Assembly: GCA_964435725.1 (NCBI GenBank)
Contig: CAYTAJ010000001.1
Span: 1-64,000, forward strand
DNA from: Litorimonas sp964435725
GTDB taxonomy: Bacteria; Pseudomonadota; Alphaproteobacteria; Caulobacterales; Maricaulaceae
Length of the DNA stretch: 64,000 nt
Direction of reading: 5' to 3'
This document shows, in pieces, positions 33,403 to 41,524 of this stretch. The notes beneath the pieces are model-generated. The model was not told the origin of the DNA and made no database searches. It saw only the letters and a list, made by a program, of their open reading frames with translations. Each line of letters opens with the position of its first letter. Position 1 is the first letter of the stretch. A program made the position numbers and the translations under genes.

Positions 33403-34275
33403 ATGGTGTATCGCAGACAATTGGGCGGAATGAGACAAGGAGCAAGTTTAGGACGCCGTCGTGGCGGGTTTCGCTGGCAAATCATGGTATTGTTTGCCAT
33501 TGGCGCAGCGGTTTATTATTTCGCCAATCAAAAGACGGTACCTTTCACAGACCGTAAGCAATTACGGACAATGTCGATCGAACAAGAAGTTCAACTCGGC
33601 CTGCAATCCTATCAACAAATTCTATCAGACAATCGACAAGACCTCGTCACATCCGGCCCCGTTGTCGATGCTGTCAGAGAAATCGGTGCGCGGCTCGCCC
33701 GAGCAGCGGCGAATGAAGATCCAGGCTTTGACTGGGCGTTTAATGTCATCGACAGCCCACAAGCCAATGCCTTTGCTCTGCCCGGCGGTTACACCGCTGT
33801 CTATACAGGCCTCATTCCTATTGCGGAAAATGAAGACGGTCTGGCCGTGGTCATGGGCCACGAAATTGGACACGCGCTTGCCCATCACGGAGCGGAACGC
33901 ATGGCGCAACAAAATATGCAGCGCATTGTGGGCGCAGGTGTCTCACTCGGCGCCGGCGGAATGGATTATGGGGCACAACGCGCCGTTATGGGTGTGTTTG
34001 GCGGAATCAGCCAATATGGATATGCTCTGCCTTTCTCTCGCAAACATGAGTCTGAGTCAGATTATATCGGCCTCATCCTAATGAGCCGCGCCTGTTATGA
34101 TCCACGCGAAGCCCCGCGCCTCTGGGAACGTATGGGTGCGCAGGGAGGACAAACACCCCCTGAGTTTCAATCCACTCACCCTAGCCCTGAAACACGCGTC
34201 GCCGATTTCAATCGCTGGATGCCTGAAGCCATCGAAGTCTACAATCAAAGCTGCCCGAATAAAATTTCGCTTTAA
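33403..34275 (+). CDS. M48 family membrane-anchored metalloprotease
   Basis: 290 residues. A basic N-terminus and one membrane helix (about 26-42) precede an M48 domain with HEIGHALAHHG (zinc ligands at about 153 and 157) and the third-ligand region HESESDYIGL. The composition is that of LoiP/BepA-like or Oma1-like proteases that handle misassembled outer-membrane proteins, but without a TPR tail. GGTGGAG precedes the ATG. Position after surA may hint at an envelope quality-control role; this is inference. Confidence 0.85.
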   Translation: MVYRRQLGGMRQGASLGRRRGGFRWQIMVLFAIGAAVYYFANQKTVPFTDRKQLRTMSIEQEVQLGLQSYQQILSDNRQDLVTSGPVVDAVREIGARLARAAANEDPGFDWAFNVIDSPQANAFALPGGYTAVYTGLIPIAENEDGLAVVMGHEIGHALAHHGAERMAQQNMQRIVGAGVSLGAGGMDYGAQRAVMGVFGGISQYGYALPFSRKHESESDYIGLILMSRACYDPREAPRLWERMGAQGGQTPPEFQSTHPSPETRVADFNRWMPEAIEVYNQSCPNKISL

Positions 34276-34296
34276 CCCCCGAAAGCAACTCGCCTC

Positions 34297-35322
34297 ATGA
34301 CTGATACCATACTTGTCACTGGAATTTCTGGATTTATTGCCTCCCAAGTTGCTGCCAATCTATTGAACAAAGGCTACGCTGTTCGTGGAACAGCTAGAAA
34401 CAAAACCAAAGGCCAACGCATTGTGGATGCCTTGGCCGCAGGCGGTGCAGATACATCCCAGCTAGAACTCGTGGAAGCCGATCTTGAAAGAGACGAAGGC
34501 TGGGCAGATGCCGTTAAAGACTGTCGTTTCATACAACATATTGCTTCGCCCTTTCCATTGGACGCCCCAAACGATCGTGAAGCGCTTGTGCCGGCGGCGC
34601 GAGCCGGGGCGCAACGTGTTCTTGAACATGGATTTTCAGCCGGCGTCGAGCGTATTGTCATGACGTCATCAATGGTGTCTATGATGGGACAGCCGGGACG
34701 CGGCAGCCATATGCTGGTTTCGGAAGACGATTGGTCCGACCCTGATTGGAAACCGCTTACCGCCTATCCGGTATCCAAAACGCGCGCAGAATTATCGGCC
34801 TGGGCCTATGCCAAAGCGCAAAATGTCAGTGATAAATTGACAACAGTTTGTCCGGGACTCGTTTTTGGGCCGGACCCTTATAAAAATGGTGGCGCGTCTC
34901 TTTCACTATTAAAAGCCATGTTTGATGGTGATTTCCCACGGACACCAAAAGTCGCTTATCCGATTGTTGATGTACGCGACTGTGCCTCTCTCCATGTTGC
35001 GGCCATGACGGCGAACGCCGGAGGCCGCCGCCTTATGTCTGCCGGTAAAACTTATTGGTTCAAAGACATTAGTGAGATTTTGCGCAAAGCCTATCCTCAA
35101 GCCAAGAAACTCCCCAAAGGGGACATGCCAAATTTCGTCGTTAAACTCGTTGGTCTTTTTGATGACCGGGTGAAAGGCATTTTACCTGATTTGGGCACGT
35201 TCCACGAAGCGGATGCAGGTTATGTAACTAACTTGACGGGGGTTATTCCGCGCCCATCCAAAGAAGCCATTTTGGCTGCGGCTGAAAGTCTAATGGCCAA
35301 TGGTGATATAAGTTTAGATTAG
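34297..35322 (+). CDS. NAD(P)-dependent aldehyde reductase, extended SDR (dihydroflavonol-reductase-like)
   Basis: 341 residues. ILVTGISGFIASQVA gives the GxxGxxA nucleotide-binding motif of extended SDRs near residue 10; the active site reads YPVSK (about 155-159) after TSSMVSMM. The overall order resembles dihydroflavonol-4-reductase-like aldehyde reductases, which reduce varied carbonyl compounds. It begins 21 bp after the M48 gene; the next small gene begins 4 bp after its stop. Confidence 0.82.
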   Translation: MTDTILVTGISGFIASQVAANLLNKGYAVRGTARNKTKGQRIVDALAAGGADTSQLELVEADLERDEGWADAVKDCRFIQHIASPFPLDAPNDREALVPAARAGAQRVLEHGFSAGVERIVMTSSMVSMMGQPGRGSHMLVSEDDWSDPDWKPLTAYPVSKTRAELSAWAYAKAQNVSDKLTTVCPGLVFGPDPYKNGGASLSLLKAMFDGDFPRTPKVAYPIVDVRDCASLHVAAMTANAGGRRLMSAGKTYWFKDISEILRKAYPQAKKLPKGDMPNFVVKLVGLFDDRVKGILPDLGTFHEADAGYVTNLTGVIPRPSKEAILAAAESLMANGDISLD

Positions 35323-35326
35323 CTGA

Positions 35327-35662
35327 ATGCTAAAATCTAAGGCATTGGACTTTGTGATTGGCTTTTCATACAGAATAGCCCTTTTTTACCTTGGGCTTAT
35401 ACAACGGTCCTTCATCGATGCTATTTTGACGTCTTTACTTGTTCTATGCATTATCGCTTACCGACATAAAGCATCGGCAAAGTTCTGGAATTATCATCCG
35501 TATGATAGCGAGGACTATATTTCTGATACGGAAAACACCAAACGACTTTCCATAAACTGGGAACATTTAGGACGTGGTGCTTTATTCACATCATGGTTTT
35601 TAGCTATCGCATTTGCATGCTATTATACTGGACGTTGGATGGGAAAAGACCTCGGGTTTTAA
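35327..35662 (+). CDS. small hypothetical membrane protein (111 aa)
   Basis: No family recognised. Two hydrophobic segments (about residues 10-45 and 88-104) flank a polar middle. The ATG lies 4 bp after the stop of the reductase gene, which suggests co-transcription, but no ribosome binding site stands out. Codon use is AT-rich compared with the preceding gene. Confidence 0.5.
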   Translation: MLKSKALDFVIGFSYRIALFYLGLIQRSFIDAILTSLLVLCIIAYRHKASAKFWNYHPYDSEDYISDTENTKRLSINWEHLGRGALFTSWFLAIAFACYYTGRWMGKDLGF

Positions 35663-35694
35663 ATCTTGGTTAAACGATAATTAGTCGATTTCAT

Positions 35695-36030
35695 TTAAAC
35701 ATCTTCTTCTATATGTTTACGCGCCATGCCCATTACGGCGTGGCCCATTGCGGCATTTCCAAAGGTGATTGCGAAACCGACCATTAAAAGGAAAATCGCT
35801 AACACTGTATCCGATGACGAAAAAATAAGCGTGCGCATATTCATAACGTTCAGCGCAAGGCCGAGAAATAGAAACGCCCATCCAATGGCGATGCCTTTCA
35901 AACAAGCACGGATCATGAGTTTATGGATGCGACCCATCATGCTCCCCAATTTGCGCGGTAAATTTATGCCGTCACTTTTGACTTCATCATATGTTAACTG
36001 CGGCATTCTGTCGAGCTGAATAGCGCTCAT
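35695..36030 (-). CDS. small hypothetical membrane protein (111 aa)
   Basis: No family recognised. A polar N-terminal 40 residues are followed by two membrane helices (about 45-65 and 74-95) and a short basic tail. It is divergent from the toxin-antitoxin pair, with 70 bp between the starts, and ends about 30 bp from the convergent small gene. Confidence 0.55.
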   Translation of the reverse strand: MSAIQLDRMPQLTYDEVKSDGINLPRKLGSMMGRIHKLMIRACLKGIAIGWAFLFLGLALNVMNMRTLIFSSSDTVLAIFLLMVGFAITFGNAAMGHAVMGMARKHIEEDV

Positions 36031-36054
36031 AACTTACTACATCATGATAAATCT

Positions 36055-36077
36055 TGACAATTCTATGTTTTGTGTCA
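36055..36077. promoter_or_regulatory. possible operator/promoter of the toxin-antitoxin pair
   Basis: TGACA (36055-36059) and its complement TGTCA (36073-36077) form an interrupted inverted repeat 24 bp before the antitoxin start. A TTGACA at 36054-36059 would serve as -35 box, but no good -10 sequence follows. Antitoxins usually bind such sites to repress their own operon. Confidence 0.35.
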
Positions 36078-36100
36078 TTTTTTAGTCAAAGGATATAACA

Positions 36101-36397
36101 ATGGCCAAGCTAGATTACACTCAAAGCACACCAAAACGCCGCGTTTCTGTCCAAGAAACACCTCAGACGTTTCAAGGTGAACGCAAGAAATTTGCGACAC
36201 AGATGGATGCGCGTTTGCTTGAGCGTTTGCGCGAATATTCCAAATCTGAAGGTCGTCAAATCCAATCCGTGCTCGAAGAAGCCGTAAAAATGCTGCTGAA
36301 AGAAAAGCAAGGCTACACCATGCGCCCTGATGTTAAGGCAGCCATGGAAGCGAGCTTTGAAGAGTTTGATGATCTTTACAAACGTCTGGCCCAATAA
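36101..36397 (+). CDS. antitoxin of Doc-type toxin-antitoxin pair
   Basis: 98 residues, highly charged and helical. The central KFATQMDARLLERLREYSKSEGRQIQS-like segment (in part) has the beta-helix-helix look of a ribbon-helix-helix DNA-binding domain, and the C-terminal tail MRPDVKAAMEASFEEFDDLY would neutralise the toxin. Identification rests on the gene directly downstream, whose ATG shares a base with this stop codon. Confidence 0.7.
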   Translation: MAKLDYTQSTPKRRVSVQETPQTFQGERKKFATQMDARLLERLREYSKSEGRQIQSVLEEAVKMLLKEKQGYTMRPDVKAAMEASFEEFDDLYKRLAQ

Positions 36398-36771
36398 TGA
36401 CGACCTATTTCTTGGTCGAAGACGTTTTGGCTTTCCATGATATGCAGTTGCGTCTGCATGGCGGAGCGCCGGGCATAAGGGATATGGGTCTTATTGAAGC
36501 AGCGCTTTTCAGACCGCAAACAGGCTATTACAAAGACATCATTGAAGAGGCGGCCGCCCTCTGGGAAAGCTTTTTGATGAACCATCCTTTTGTGGATGGC
36601 AATAAACGGACCGCTTTTGCCGTTATGGATATTTTTCTGCGCGTAAATGGTATCAGACTGACGACCAAATCTATTGAAGTGGGTGATTTTCTTTATGTTC
36701 TCTTCGACAAGGATGAAGTCAATTTCAAAAGTCTAGATGCTTGGCTACGCAACAATACACGCATGGTCTGA
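36397..36771 (+). CDS. doc: death-on-curing (Doc) family toxin, Fic fold
   Basis: 124 residues. The Fic/Doc active-site motif HPFVDGNKRTA is at about 63-73. Doc toxins are kinases that phosphorylate elongation factor Tu and stop translation; the canonical motif is HxFx(D/N)xNKR, which is intact here. YFLVEDVLAFHDMQ at the start is also typical of the family. It is translationally coupled to its antitoxin. Confidence 0.88.
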   Translation: MTTYFLVEDVLAFHDMQLRLHGGAPGIRDMGLIEAALFRPQTGYYKDIIEEAAALWESFLMNHPFVDGNKRTAFAVMDIFLRVNGIRLTTKSIEVGDFLYVLFDKDEVNFKSLDAWLRNNTRMV

Positions 36772-36775
36772 AAGG

Positions 36776-37423
36776 TTATAGAGCGTCTGCAAATCTCTCA
36801 AAGAGATAAAAACTATCTTGTGGGCCTGGGCTGGCTTCAGGGTGGTGTTGAACAGAAAAGACTGGCTTTCCTTTGAGGCGAATACCGCAGTTTGTGCCGT
36901 CAAACAGACTAACATGTGTTTCTTCGACTGTGTCCGGCAGGCTTTTCTGATCAACGGCAAAACCGTGGTTCATGGACACAATCTCAACCTTATCCGTTGT
37001 ATGATCCATAACAGGATGATTAGCCCCATGATGGCCTTGATCCATCTTAATCGTCTTGGCCCCTAATGCGGCGGCCAACATCTGGTGCCCCAAACAAATG
37101 CCAAGAATTGGCATATCCGCTTCGACCAGAGCTTTTATGACCGGGATTGCGTATTCACCCGTCGCAGCCGGATCACCCGGGCCATTTGAAAGGACAACCC
37201 CATCAGGTTTCATCGCCAGAATGTCTTCGGCAGAAGTTGTGCCCGGCACAACACTGACCGAGAGACCAACACTGACTAGATTACGTAAAATATTCCGCTT
37301 TACGCCATAATCAATCAAGACCACTTTTTTCACGCCGTCTTTTTCCGTGTGACCTTCCGGCCATACCCAGCGCGCTTCACGCCAGTCAAAGGGCGCGTCT
37401 GCCGCCATGTCTTTCGCCAAATC
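36776..37423 (-). CDS. carA: carbamoyl-phosphate synthase small subunit, C-terminal part
   Basis: The C-terminal 215 residues of CarA, the glutaminase subunit that feeds ammonia to CarB for arginine and pyrimidine synthesis. The class I glutamine amidotransferase motifs are present: GPGDP, GICLGHQ with the nucleophile Cys, MNHGFAV, and the catalytic HHPEASPGPQD. The N-terminal domain (roughly 165 residues in this family) is missing: only 100 N and then about 180 bp lie before the divergent GatB/YqeY gene, and none of the sequence beyond the gap resembles CarA. The gap must therefore be longer than 100 bases or the scaffold joint is wrong. Confidence 0.9.
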   Translation of the reverse strand, partial: DLAKDMAADAPFDWREARWVWPEGHTEKDGVKKVVLIDYGVKRNILRNLVSVGLSVSVVPGTTSAEDILAMKPDGVVLSNGPGDPAATGEYAIPVIKALVEADMPILGICLGHQMLAAALGAKTIKMDQGHHGANHPVMDHTTDKVEIVSMNHGFAVDQKSLPDTVEETHVSLFDGTNCGIRLKGKPVFSVQHHPEASPGPQDSFYLFERFADAL

Positions 37424-37523
37424 NNNNNNNNNNNNNNNNNNNNNNNNNNNNNNNNNNNNNNNNNNNNNNNNNNNNNNNNNNNNNNNNNNNNNNNNNNNNN
37501 NNNNNNNNNNNNNNNNNNNNNNN
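37424..37523. other. scaffold gap of 100 N
   Basis: A placeholder gap that removes the N-terminal half of carA and probably the carA promoter. Confidence 0.95.
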
Positions 37524-37702
37524 CACATAAACCTCGTTTTTCAAAGCTACCCACAGAAAAATACACACTGCAGAGATACAGCCTCTAGTGGCTTGGCAAG
37601 CCTATCTCAGCCGCTATAATAGGCTATTGCAGTGAGTGGGAGTGACTGCTTAAATAGGGACTTTTGTTGGGCCTGAGTACAGGTCGCCACTTGATAATCA
37701 TT

Positions 37703-38179
37703 ATGCCAGTTGCCGCCACCCCTTTACGGGACCAGATTTCCACCAGCACGAAAGAGGCTATGCGGGCGAAAGACTCCGTTCGCGTCTCTACTCTGCGCCT
37801 TGTCAGTGCCGCCATCAAAGACCGTGATATTGCGGCACGCGCTGAAGACCGCTGCGAAGGAATTTCCGATACTGAAATCCTCTCTATCTTGTCCAAAATG
37901 GTAAAGCAGCGCGAAGAGAGTGCCAAAACTTATGAAGATAATGGTCGGCCTGAACTCGCTGATCGTGAACGAACCGAGATTGACATTGTGCGTGAATTTA
38001 TGCCTCAGCCGCTCTCTGATGATGAGCTAAAAACGAAAATAGCCGAAATCATTGAGCAAAGCGGTGCGACTTGCCTCAAAGATATGGGTAAGATTATGGG
38101 TCAGCTTAAAAATGATTATGCAGGACGTATTGATATGGGCAAAGCCGGCGCCGTTGTGAAAAGCCACCTGTGTAGCTAA
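37703..38179 (+). CDS. GatB/YqeY domain-containing protein
   Basis: 158 residues. TPLRDQISTSTKEAMRAKD at the start, SILSKMVKQREES and LKDMGKIMGQLK are typical of stand-alone YqeY-domain proteins, which resemble the tRNA-binding tail of amidotransferase subunit GatB; their function is not settled. ATG at 37703 is chosen over an upstream in-frame start with no family similarity. In many alphaproteobacteria this gene is divergent from carA, as it is here. Confidence 0.85.
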   Translation: MPVAATPLRDQISTSTKEAMRAKDSVRVSTLRLVSAAIKDRDIAARAEDRCEGISDTEILSILSKMVKQREESAKTYEDNGRPELADRERTEIDIVREFMPQPLSDDELKTKIAEIIEQSGATCLKDMGKIMGQLKNDYAGRIDMGKAGAVVKSHLCS

Positions 38180-38268
38180 TCCTCTCCTATATGACTGTGT
38201 CTTCTCTTGCGAAACATTTCGCTGCTTCCTAGATATTGTCAGTAAATCAAAGTAACAAAGACAGCGAT

Positions 38269-38571
38269 ATGACGTTTTTACAATCCCTCGTGGTTTATTT
38301 TCTGGACCCAGCCTTGGGTATTTTGCAGATCATTCTTATCGCTTACATGATATTCAGCTGGTTGATTGCCTTTAACGTCGTTAATTTACGCAATCCCTTT
38401 ATGGGCCAAATTTACAGCCTTTGCGCCTCAATTGTAGAACCAATACTGACTCCCATCAGGCGCGTTATTCCCCCGCTCGGAGGTTTCGATATGGCGTTTT
38501 TGGTCTTCTTTATTTTATTGGTTTGGGCGAAGGGTTATCTTGTGCCCCTTCTTTACAACGCTTTTGGTTAG
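38269..38571 (+). CDS. YggT family membrane protein
   Basis: 100 residues with two membrane regions and the family motif IVEPILTPIRRVIPPLGGFD between them. YggT proteins occur widely, often near cell-division or proline-biosynthesis genes, and may take part in osmotic or envelope functions. ATG at 38269 is chosen; TTG at 38236 would add 11 polar residues. The stop overlaps that of the convergent PilZ gene by 4 bp. Confidence 0.85.
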   Translation: MTFLQSLVVYFLDPALGILQIILIAYMIFSWLIAFNVVNLRNPFMGQIYSLCASIVEPILTPIRRVIPPLGGFDMAFLVFFILLVWAKGYLVPLLYNAFG

Positions 38572-39494
38572 ACAAAGGTCGCCTTTACGACGCGATTAAA
38601 CGCAAGCTCAGTCATAGGCCGCCGAAATTTTACACCGGCAAATGCGGAATTATGCCATTTAACTTGTCCCGAATACCAAATGCCATCAAGCTCCACTCGC
38701 AATCTTTTCTGACCGTGAATACGCTCGGCGTGCTCAATCTTGCAGCCGTGAGCTGTGATATCGACGATACACATTTCAATAATGTGTCGCTGAAGCTCAA
38801 CACGCGCGGGCACATTAATTATGCGGCGTTCCTCACGTGGTTTTGGTCGTTTGCGAACGACATAGACCATGCCCCCCACAAACAGAATAATCATACCGAT
38901 TAAAATCATATAATTGACTTGCAGCTCATTTGGCTTTGCAATTCTGGCTGGGCGAAGCTCCCCACTATTTTGGGACAGAGCCCTATTATCTGACTGGCCG
39001 GAGACCGCTTTTTCAGGCGCAATACGATCCGTTTCATTGACCACATCTACCTCTTTTATCGTCGTCATCGACCCACTTTGTCCAAACACCTCAACAGGGC
39101 TTATCTCTTCGGGTTCAATACAATTCCAGAAACGCTCCATGATTTGCAAAGCATCAAGATAATTTTGAGTATCACTTTCCAAAAAGGAAACACGGCTTAA
39201 ATCATCAGTTTCATTTACCGTTTTGGCAAATGTTGCAACTCGCTCCGCTTCTGAAGGATGGGCCTTTATAAAATCAGGCGTCAATAAGCTCGATAAATCC
39301 AATTTTCTTGTTTTTATCGATGCACTCGTTTCGTTTTGAAATTGTCTAACTTCAGAAAGTATCACCAACGCATCATTGACAATGGCACAGGATGCAAAGG
39401 CCCGAACGGGAAAAGCAGCGATCCAAGAAACTGTCAAAAAACTTATCAAAATACGATTAAGCACGCTCTCTTTTACGAGAATAATATAAATCAC
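38568..39494 (-). CDS. membrane-anchored PilZ domain protein
   Basis: About 308 residues. An N-terminal signal or anchor is followed by about 190 mostly polar, presumably periplasmic residues, a membrane helix (about 207-227) and a C-terminal PilZ domain. The cyclic-di-GMP motifs are RxxxR (read as REERR) and D-I-T-A-H-G, where the usual Ser of DxSxxG is Thr. It may therefore sense cyclic di-GMP inside and pass the signal outward, or bind weakly. The start is uncertain: GTG at 39494 or GTG at 39464. Confidence 0.7.
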   Translation of the reverse strand: MIYIILVKESVLNRILISFLTVSWIAAFPVRAFASCAIVNDALVILSEVRQFQNETSASIKTRKLDLSSLLTPDFIKAHPSEAERVATFAKTVNETDDLSRVSFLESDTQNYLDALQIMERFWNCIEPEEISPVEVFGQSGSMTTIKEVDVVNETDRIAPEKAVSGQSDNRALSQNSGELRPARIAKPNELQVNYMILIGMIILFVGGMVYVVRKRPKPREERRIINVPARVELQRHIIEMCIVDITAHGCKIEHAERIHGQKRLRVELDGIWYSGQVKWHNSAFAGVKFRRPMTELAFNRVVKATFV

Positions 39495-39587
39495 ACTTTA
39501 ACGGTGTTATATCCAAAGCTGTAAAATACAAAAAACTCTAAATGAAGAAGACTTAATAATAATCATAGAAGGATTAAGACAAACAAC

Positions 39588-39612
39588 GCGTTATTGAGTT
39601 TAGCGATAACGC
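39588..39612. promoter_or_regulatory. inverted repeat upstream of EF-hand gene
   Basis: GCGTTAT (39588-39594) and ATAACGC (39606-39612) form an interrupted palindrome 23 bp before the EF-hand lipoprotein start. An overlapping smaller hairpin, TAGCG-ATAA-CGCTA, lies at 39601-39614. It could be a repressor site or a leader hairpin. Confidence 0.3.
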
Positions 39613-39635
39613 TATAAAACTAACGGGACACCTTC

Positions 39636-40220
39636 ATGACTTTCCAACCTCTTTCTAAATTTAAGCCGTTTACCCTTGGCTTAATAGCTATCCCTCTATT
39701 GTTATCGGCCTGCGCAAATACGCCGGATCGCAGAGGCCCTGATACACGTGATCGTTCAGCTAATTCCTCAGGAGAACGCCCCAATAATGGGCGTGCTCGG
39801 AACTCAGGCACTTTTGCTCGCCCCCTCGCTCTGCTCTTCGCGGATATGGATGCAAATGGTGACAAACGTCTTTCTTTGGCAGAATTAGAGGCCGGAGCCG
39901 AAAAGGAATGGGAAAGTTTCGATAGAGCGCCTTCCGCTATATTCTTTGCGAATTGGTCTCGAAACGCGCTTGGGTCAACGGATGCTAGCCCAACTTTTAT
40001 GATGTTCGACAAAGACCTCAATGGGGTTGTTTCAAAGGCAGAATTTATGACCTTATTGGCCGAAAGGTTTACACGTTATGATACGGACAAAAATGAACTG
40101 GTTGATAGAAGCGAACTCATAGTGGCTTTTGAAGCCCAAAGGGGTCAGAGATCTGGCGGCAATGATCAAGGCGGCGGTCGCGGCGGTCAACGCGGAGGTG
40201 GAGGCCGGCCACCGCGTTAA
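39636..40220 (+). CDS. EF-hand calcium-binding lipoprotein
   Basis: 194 residues. The signal ends in lipobox LLSAC (Cys about 25). Three EF-hand loops follow: DMDANGDKRLSL, DKDLNGVVSKAEF and DTDKNELVDRSEL, with the Asp/Asn pattern expected for calcium binding. The last 25 residues are a Gly/Arg/Gln-rich low-complexity tail (RGGQRGGGGRPPR). Probably an outer-membrane or periplasmic calcium-binding protein; partner unknown. Confidence 0.8.
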   Translation: MTFQPLSKFKPFTLGLIAIPLLLSACANTPDRRGPDTRDRSANSSGERPNNGRARNSGTFARPLALLFADMDANGDKRLSLAELEAGAEKEWESFDRAPSAIFFANWSRNALGSTDASPTFMMFDKDLNGVVSKAEFMTLLAERFTRYDTDKNELVDRSELIVAFEAQRGQRSGGNDQGGGRGGQRGGGGRPPR

Positions 40221-40249
40221 TACGCATAACAATGCTACAGCTAAAATAA

Positions 40250-40282
40250 TTTATCATGAGTCCAAATCGCACTCATGATAAA
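40250..40282. terminator. possible bidirectional terminator
   Basis: TTTATCATGAGT (40250-40261) and its perfect complement (40271-40282) pair over 12 bp with a 9-nt loop, exactly between two converging genes. The stem is AT-rich and there is no strong T tract, so the call rests on position and symmetry. Confidence 0.5.
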
Positions 40283-40296
40283 TGCTCGATCATCAC

Positions 40297-41439
40297 TTAT
40301 GCGCTGACTTTCTCACAAATAGAGCGTATCATAGTCGTTTGTGTTTTAAAAAAGCCCGTCTCACAATTAGACACTTGATAATATCTGCGACGCATCTTTC
40401 CAGGTAAATCCGACAAATGTTTCCTGCCGCCTCTTTCAACAGCATTATACATATTTGCCATGAGGCCGCCATATCCCCCTAATGCTGTATAACCAGTGTA
40501 AGTATCAACATCTTCCGTCGCGTAATATTTTTTGAAATCTTCTCGCCCAACACCATGGTCTATGCGGGAATAGCCTAATTCATCAGACGACCGGATGATG
40601 AAGTTTAGCATTTGCGTGCCAGGGGCATATTTATGCAGTTCAGGGTCATACGCCACAATCCAGCGATGATATGTCTTCCCGTCCGTAAGACCAGTATCAA
40701 TAGCTGCTAAACGGTCGCCGAAATATAAGGCGTGCATGTCGAGCCAGATATCTCTTTGTTCTGATTTTCGAAGTAGGTTTTTGAGCAGATTGACCGTCCA
40801 ATCAACACCTAGAACATTATAGATTTTATTGTGAGCGAACTGCTTGGACTTCCAAGACACCAGCTGATTAAAAATATCAATATCGCGTGATTGAGTGATA
40901 AGTTTGGGCTCACCTATATCTGCACTCGCTTTCCTTAGACGCCGACGTGTCTCTTTTTGGTGTTTGGTAAAAGCACTATCTCGGCTTGATAACCAATCTT
41001 CATATCCATTTGGGAAAGCTATGACGGCAGCACTTTGCGCCGAATTACTTTTCGTTTTTTTTCCCGAGACTAAAGCATCATAACCGAATACGCCAATTTG
41101 TGACTCACCTAAAACATCATGGATTGAATATGGCTTATCTGGGGAGCATATCACGCCTTGATAATCCGTCATCGGTGCCCCAACCGGTCTCGCGAAATGA
41201 GCCCCTTGGAACGGCAATATGGCAACAACGCTGTTATCACACTCTAGCACGGCAATGGATACATCATCTCTTAGCTCTGAAACCAACGCCGTATAGTCTG
41301 GATGAAAGTAGGGTGAATATAATGAAGGATTATCCTTTATAAAGAAACGCCACTTCTCCAAAACACGTTTTGGTAAGGTGTTATAGTCGTAAAATTTACG
41401 GGTATAAGTAAGGCTATTATCGCCAAGGTCACAGGTCAT
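40297..41439 (-). CDS. GNAT acetyltransferase of the CelD/BcsL/FemAB-like type
   Basis: 380 residues without a signal or membrane segment. The central part (SRDSAFTKHQKETRRRLRKA) and C-terminal HKYAPGTQMLNFIIRSSDELGYSRIDHGVG (given in part) correspond to the acyltransferase-6 domain found in CelD-like cellulose-synthesis proteins and FemAB-related enzymes. Members modify polysaccharides or transfer aminoacyl groups. The acceptor is unknown. It is followed upstream by a TadG-like gene in the same orientation, 85 bp away. Confidence 0.78.
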   Translation of the reverse strand: MTCDLGDNSLTYTRKFYDYNTLPKRVLEKWRFFIKDNPSLYSPYFHPDYTALVSELRDDVSIAVLECDNSVVAILPFQGAHFARPVGAPMTDYQGVICSPDKPYSIHDVLGESQIGVFGYDALVSGKKTKSNSAQSAAVIAFPNGYEDWLSSRDSAFTKHQKETRRRLRKASADIGEPKLITQSRDIDIFNQLVSWKSKQFAHNKIYNVLGVDWTVNLLKNLLRKSEQRDIWLDMHALYFGDRLAAIDTGLTDGKTYHRWIVAYDPELHKYAPGTQMLNFIIRSSDELGYSRIDHGVGREDFKKYYATEDVDTYTGYTALGGYGGLMANMYNAVERGGRKHLSDLPGKMRRRYYQVSNCETGFFKTQTTMIRSICEKVSA

Positions 41440-41524
41440 TATAATTTTCTCAAAAGGATTACGTTATTACAAACGCATCAAATCAGATAATCCTTCTTTG
41501 AAACTACAAAAAATCTTATTTTCT

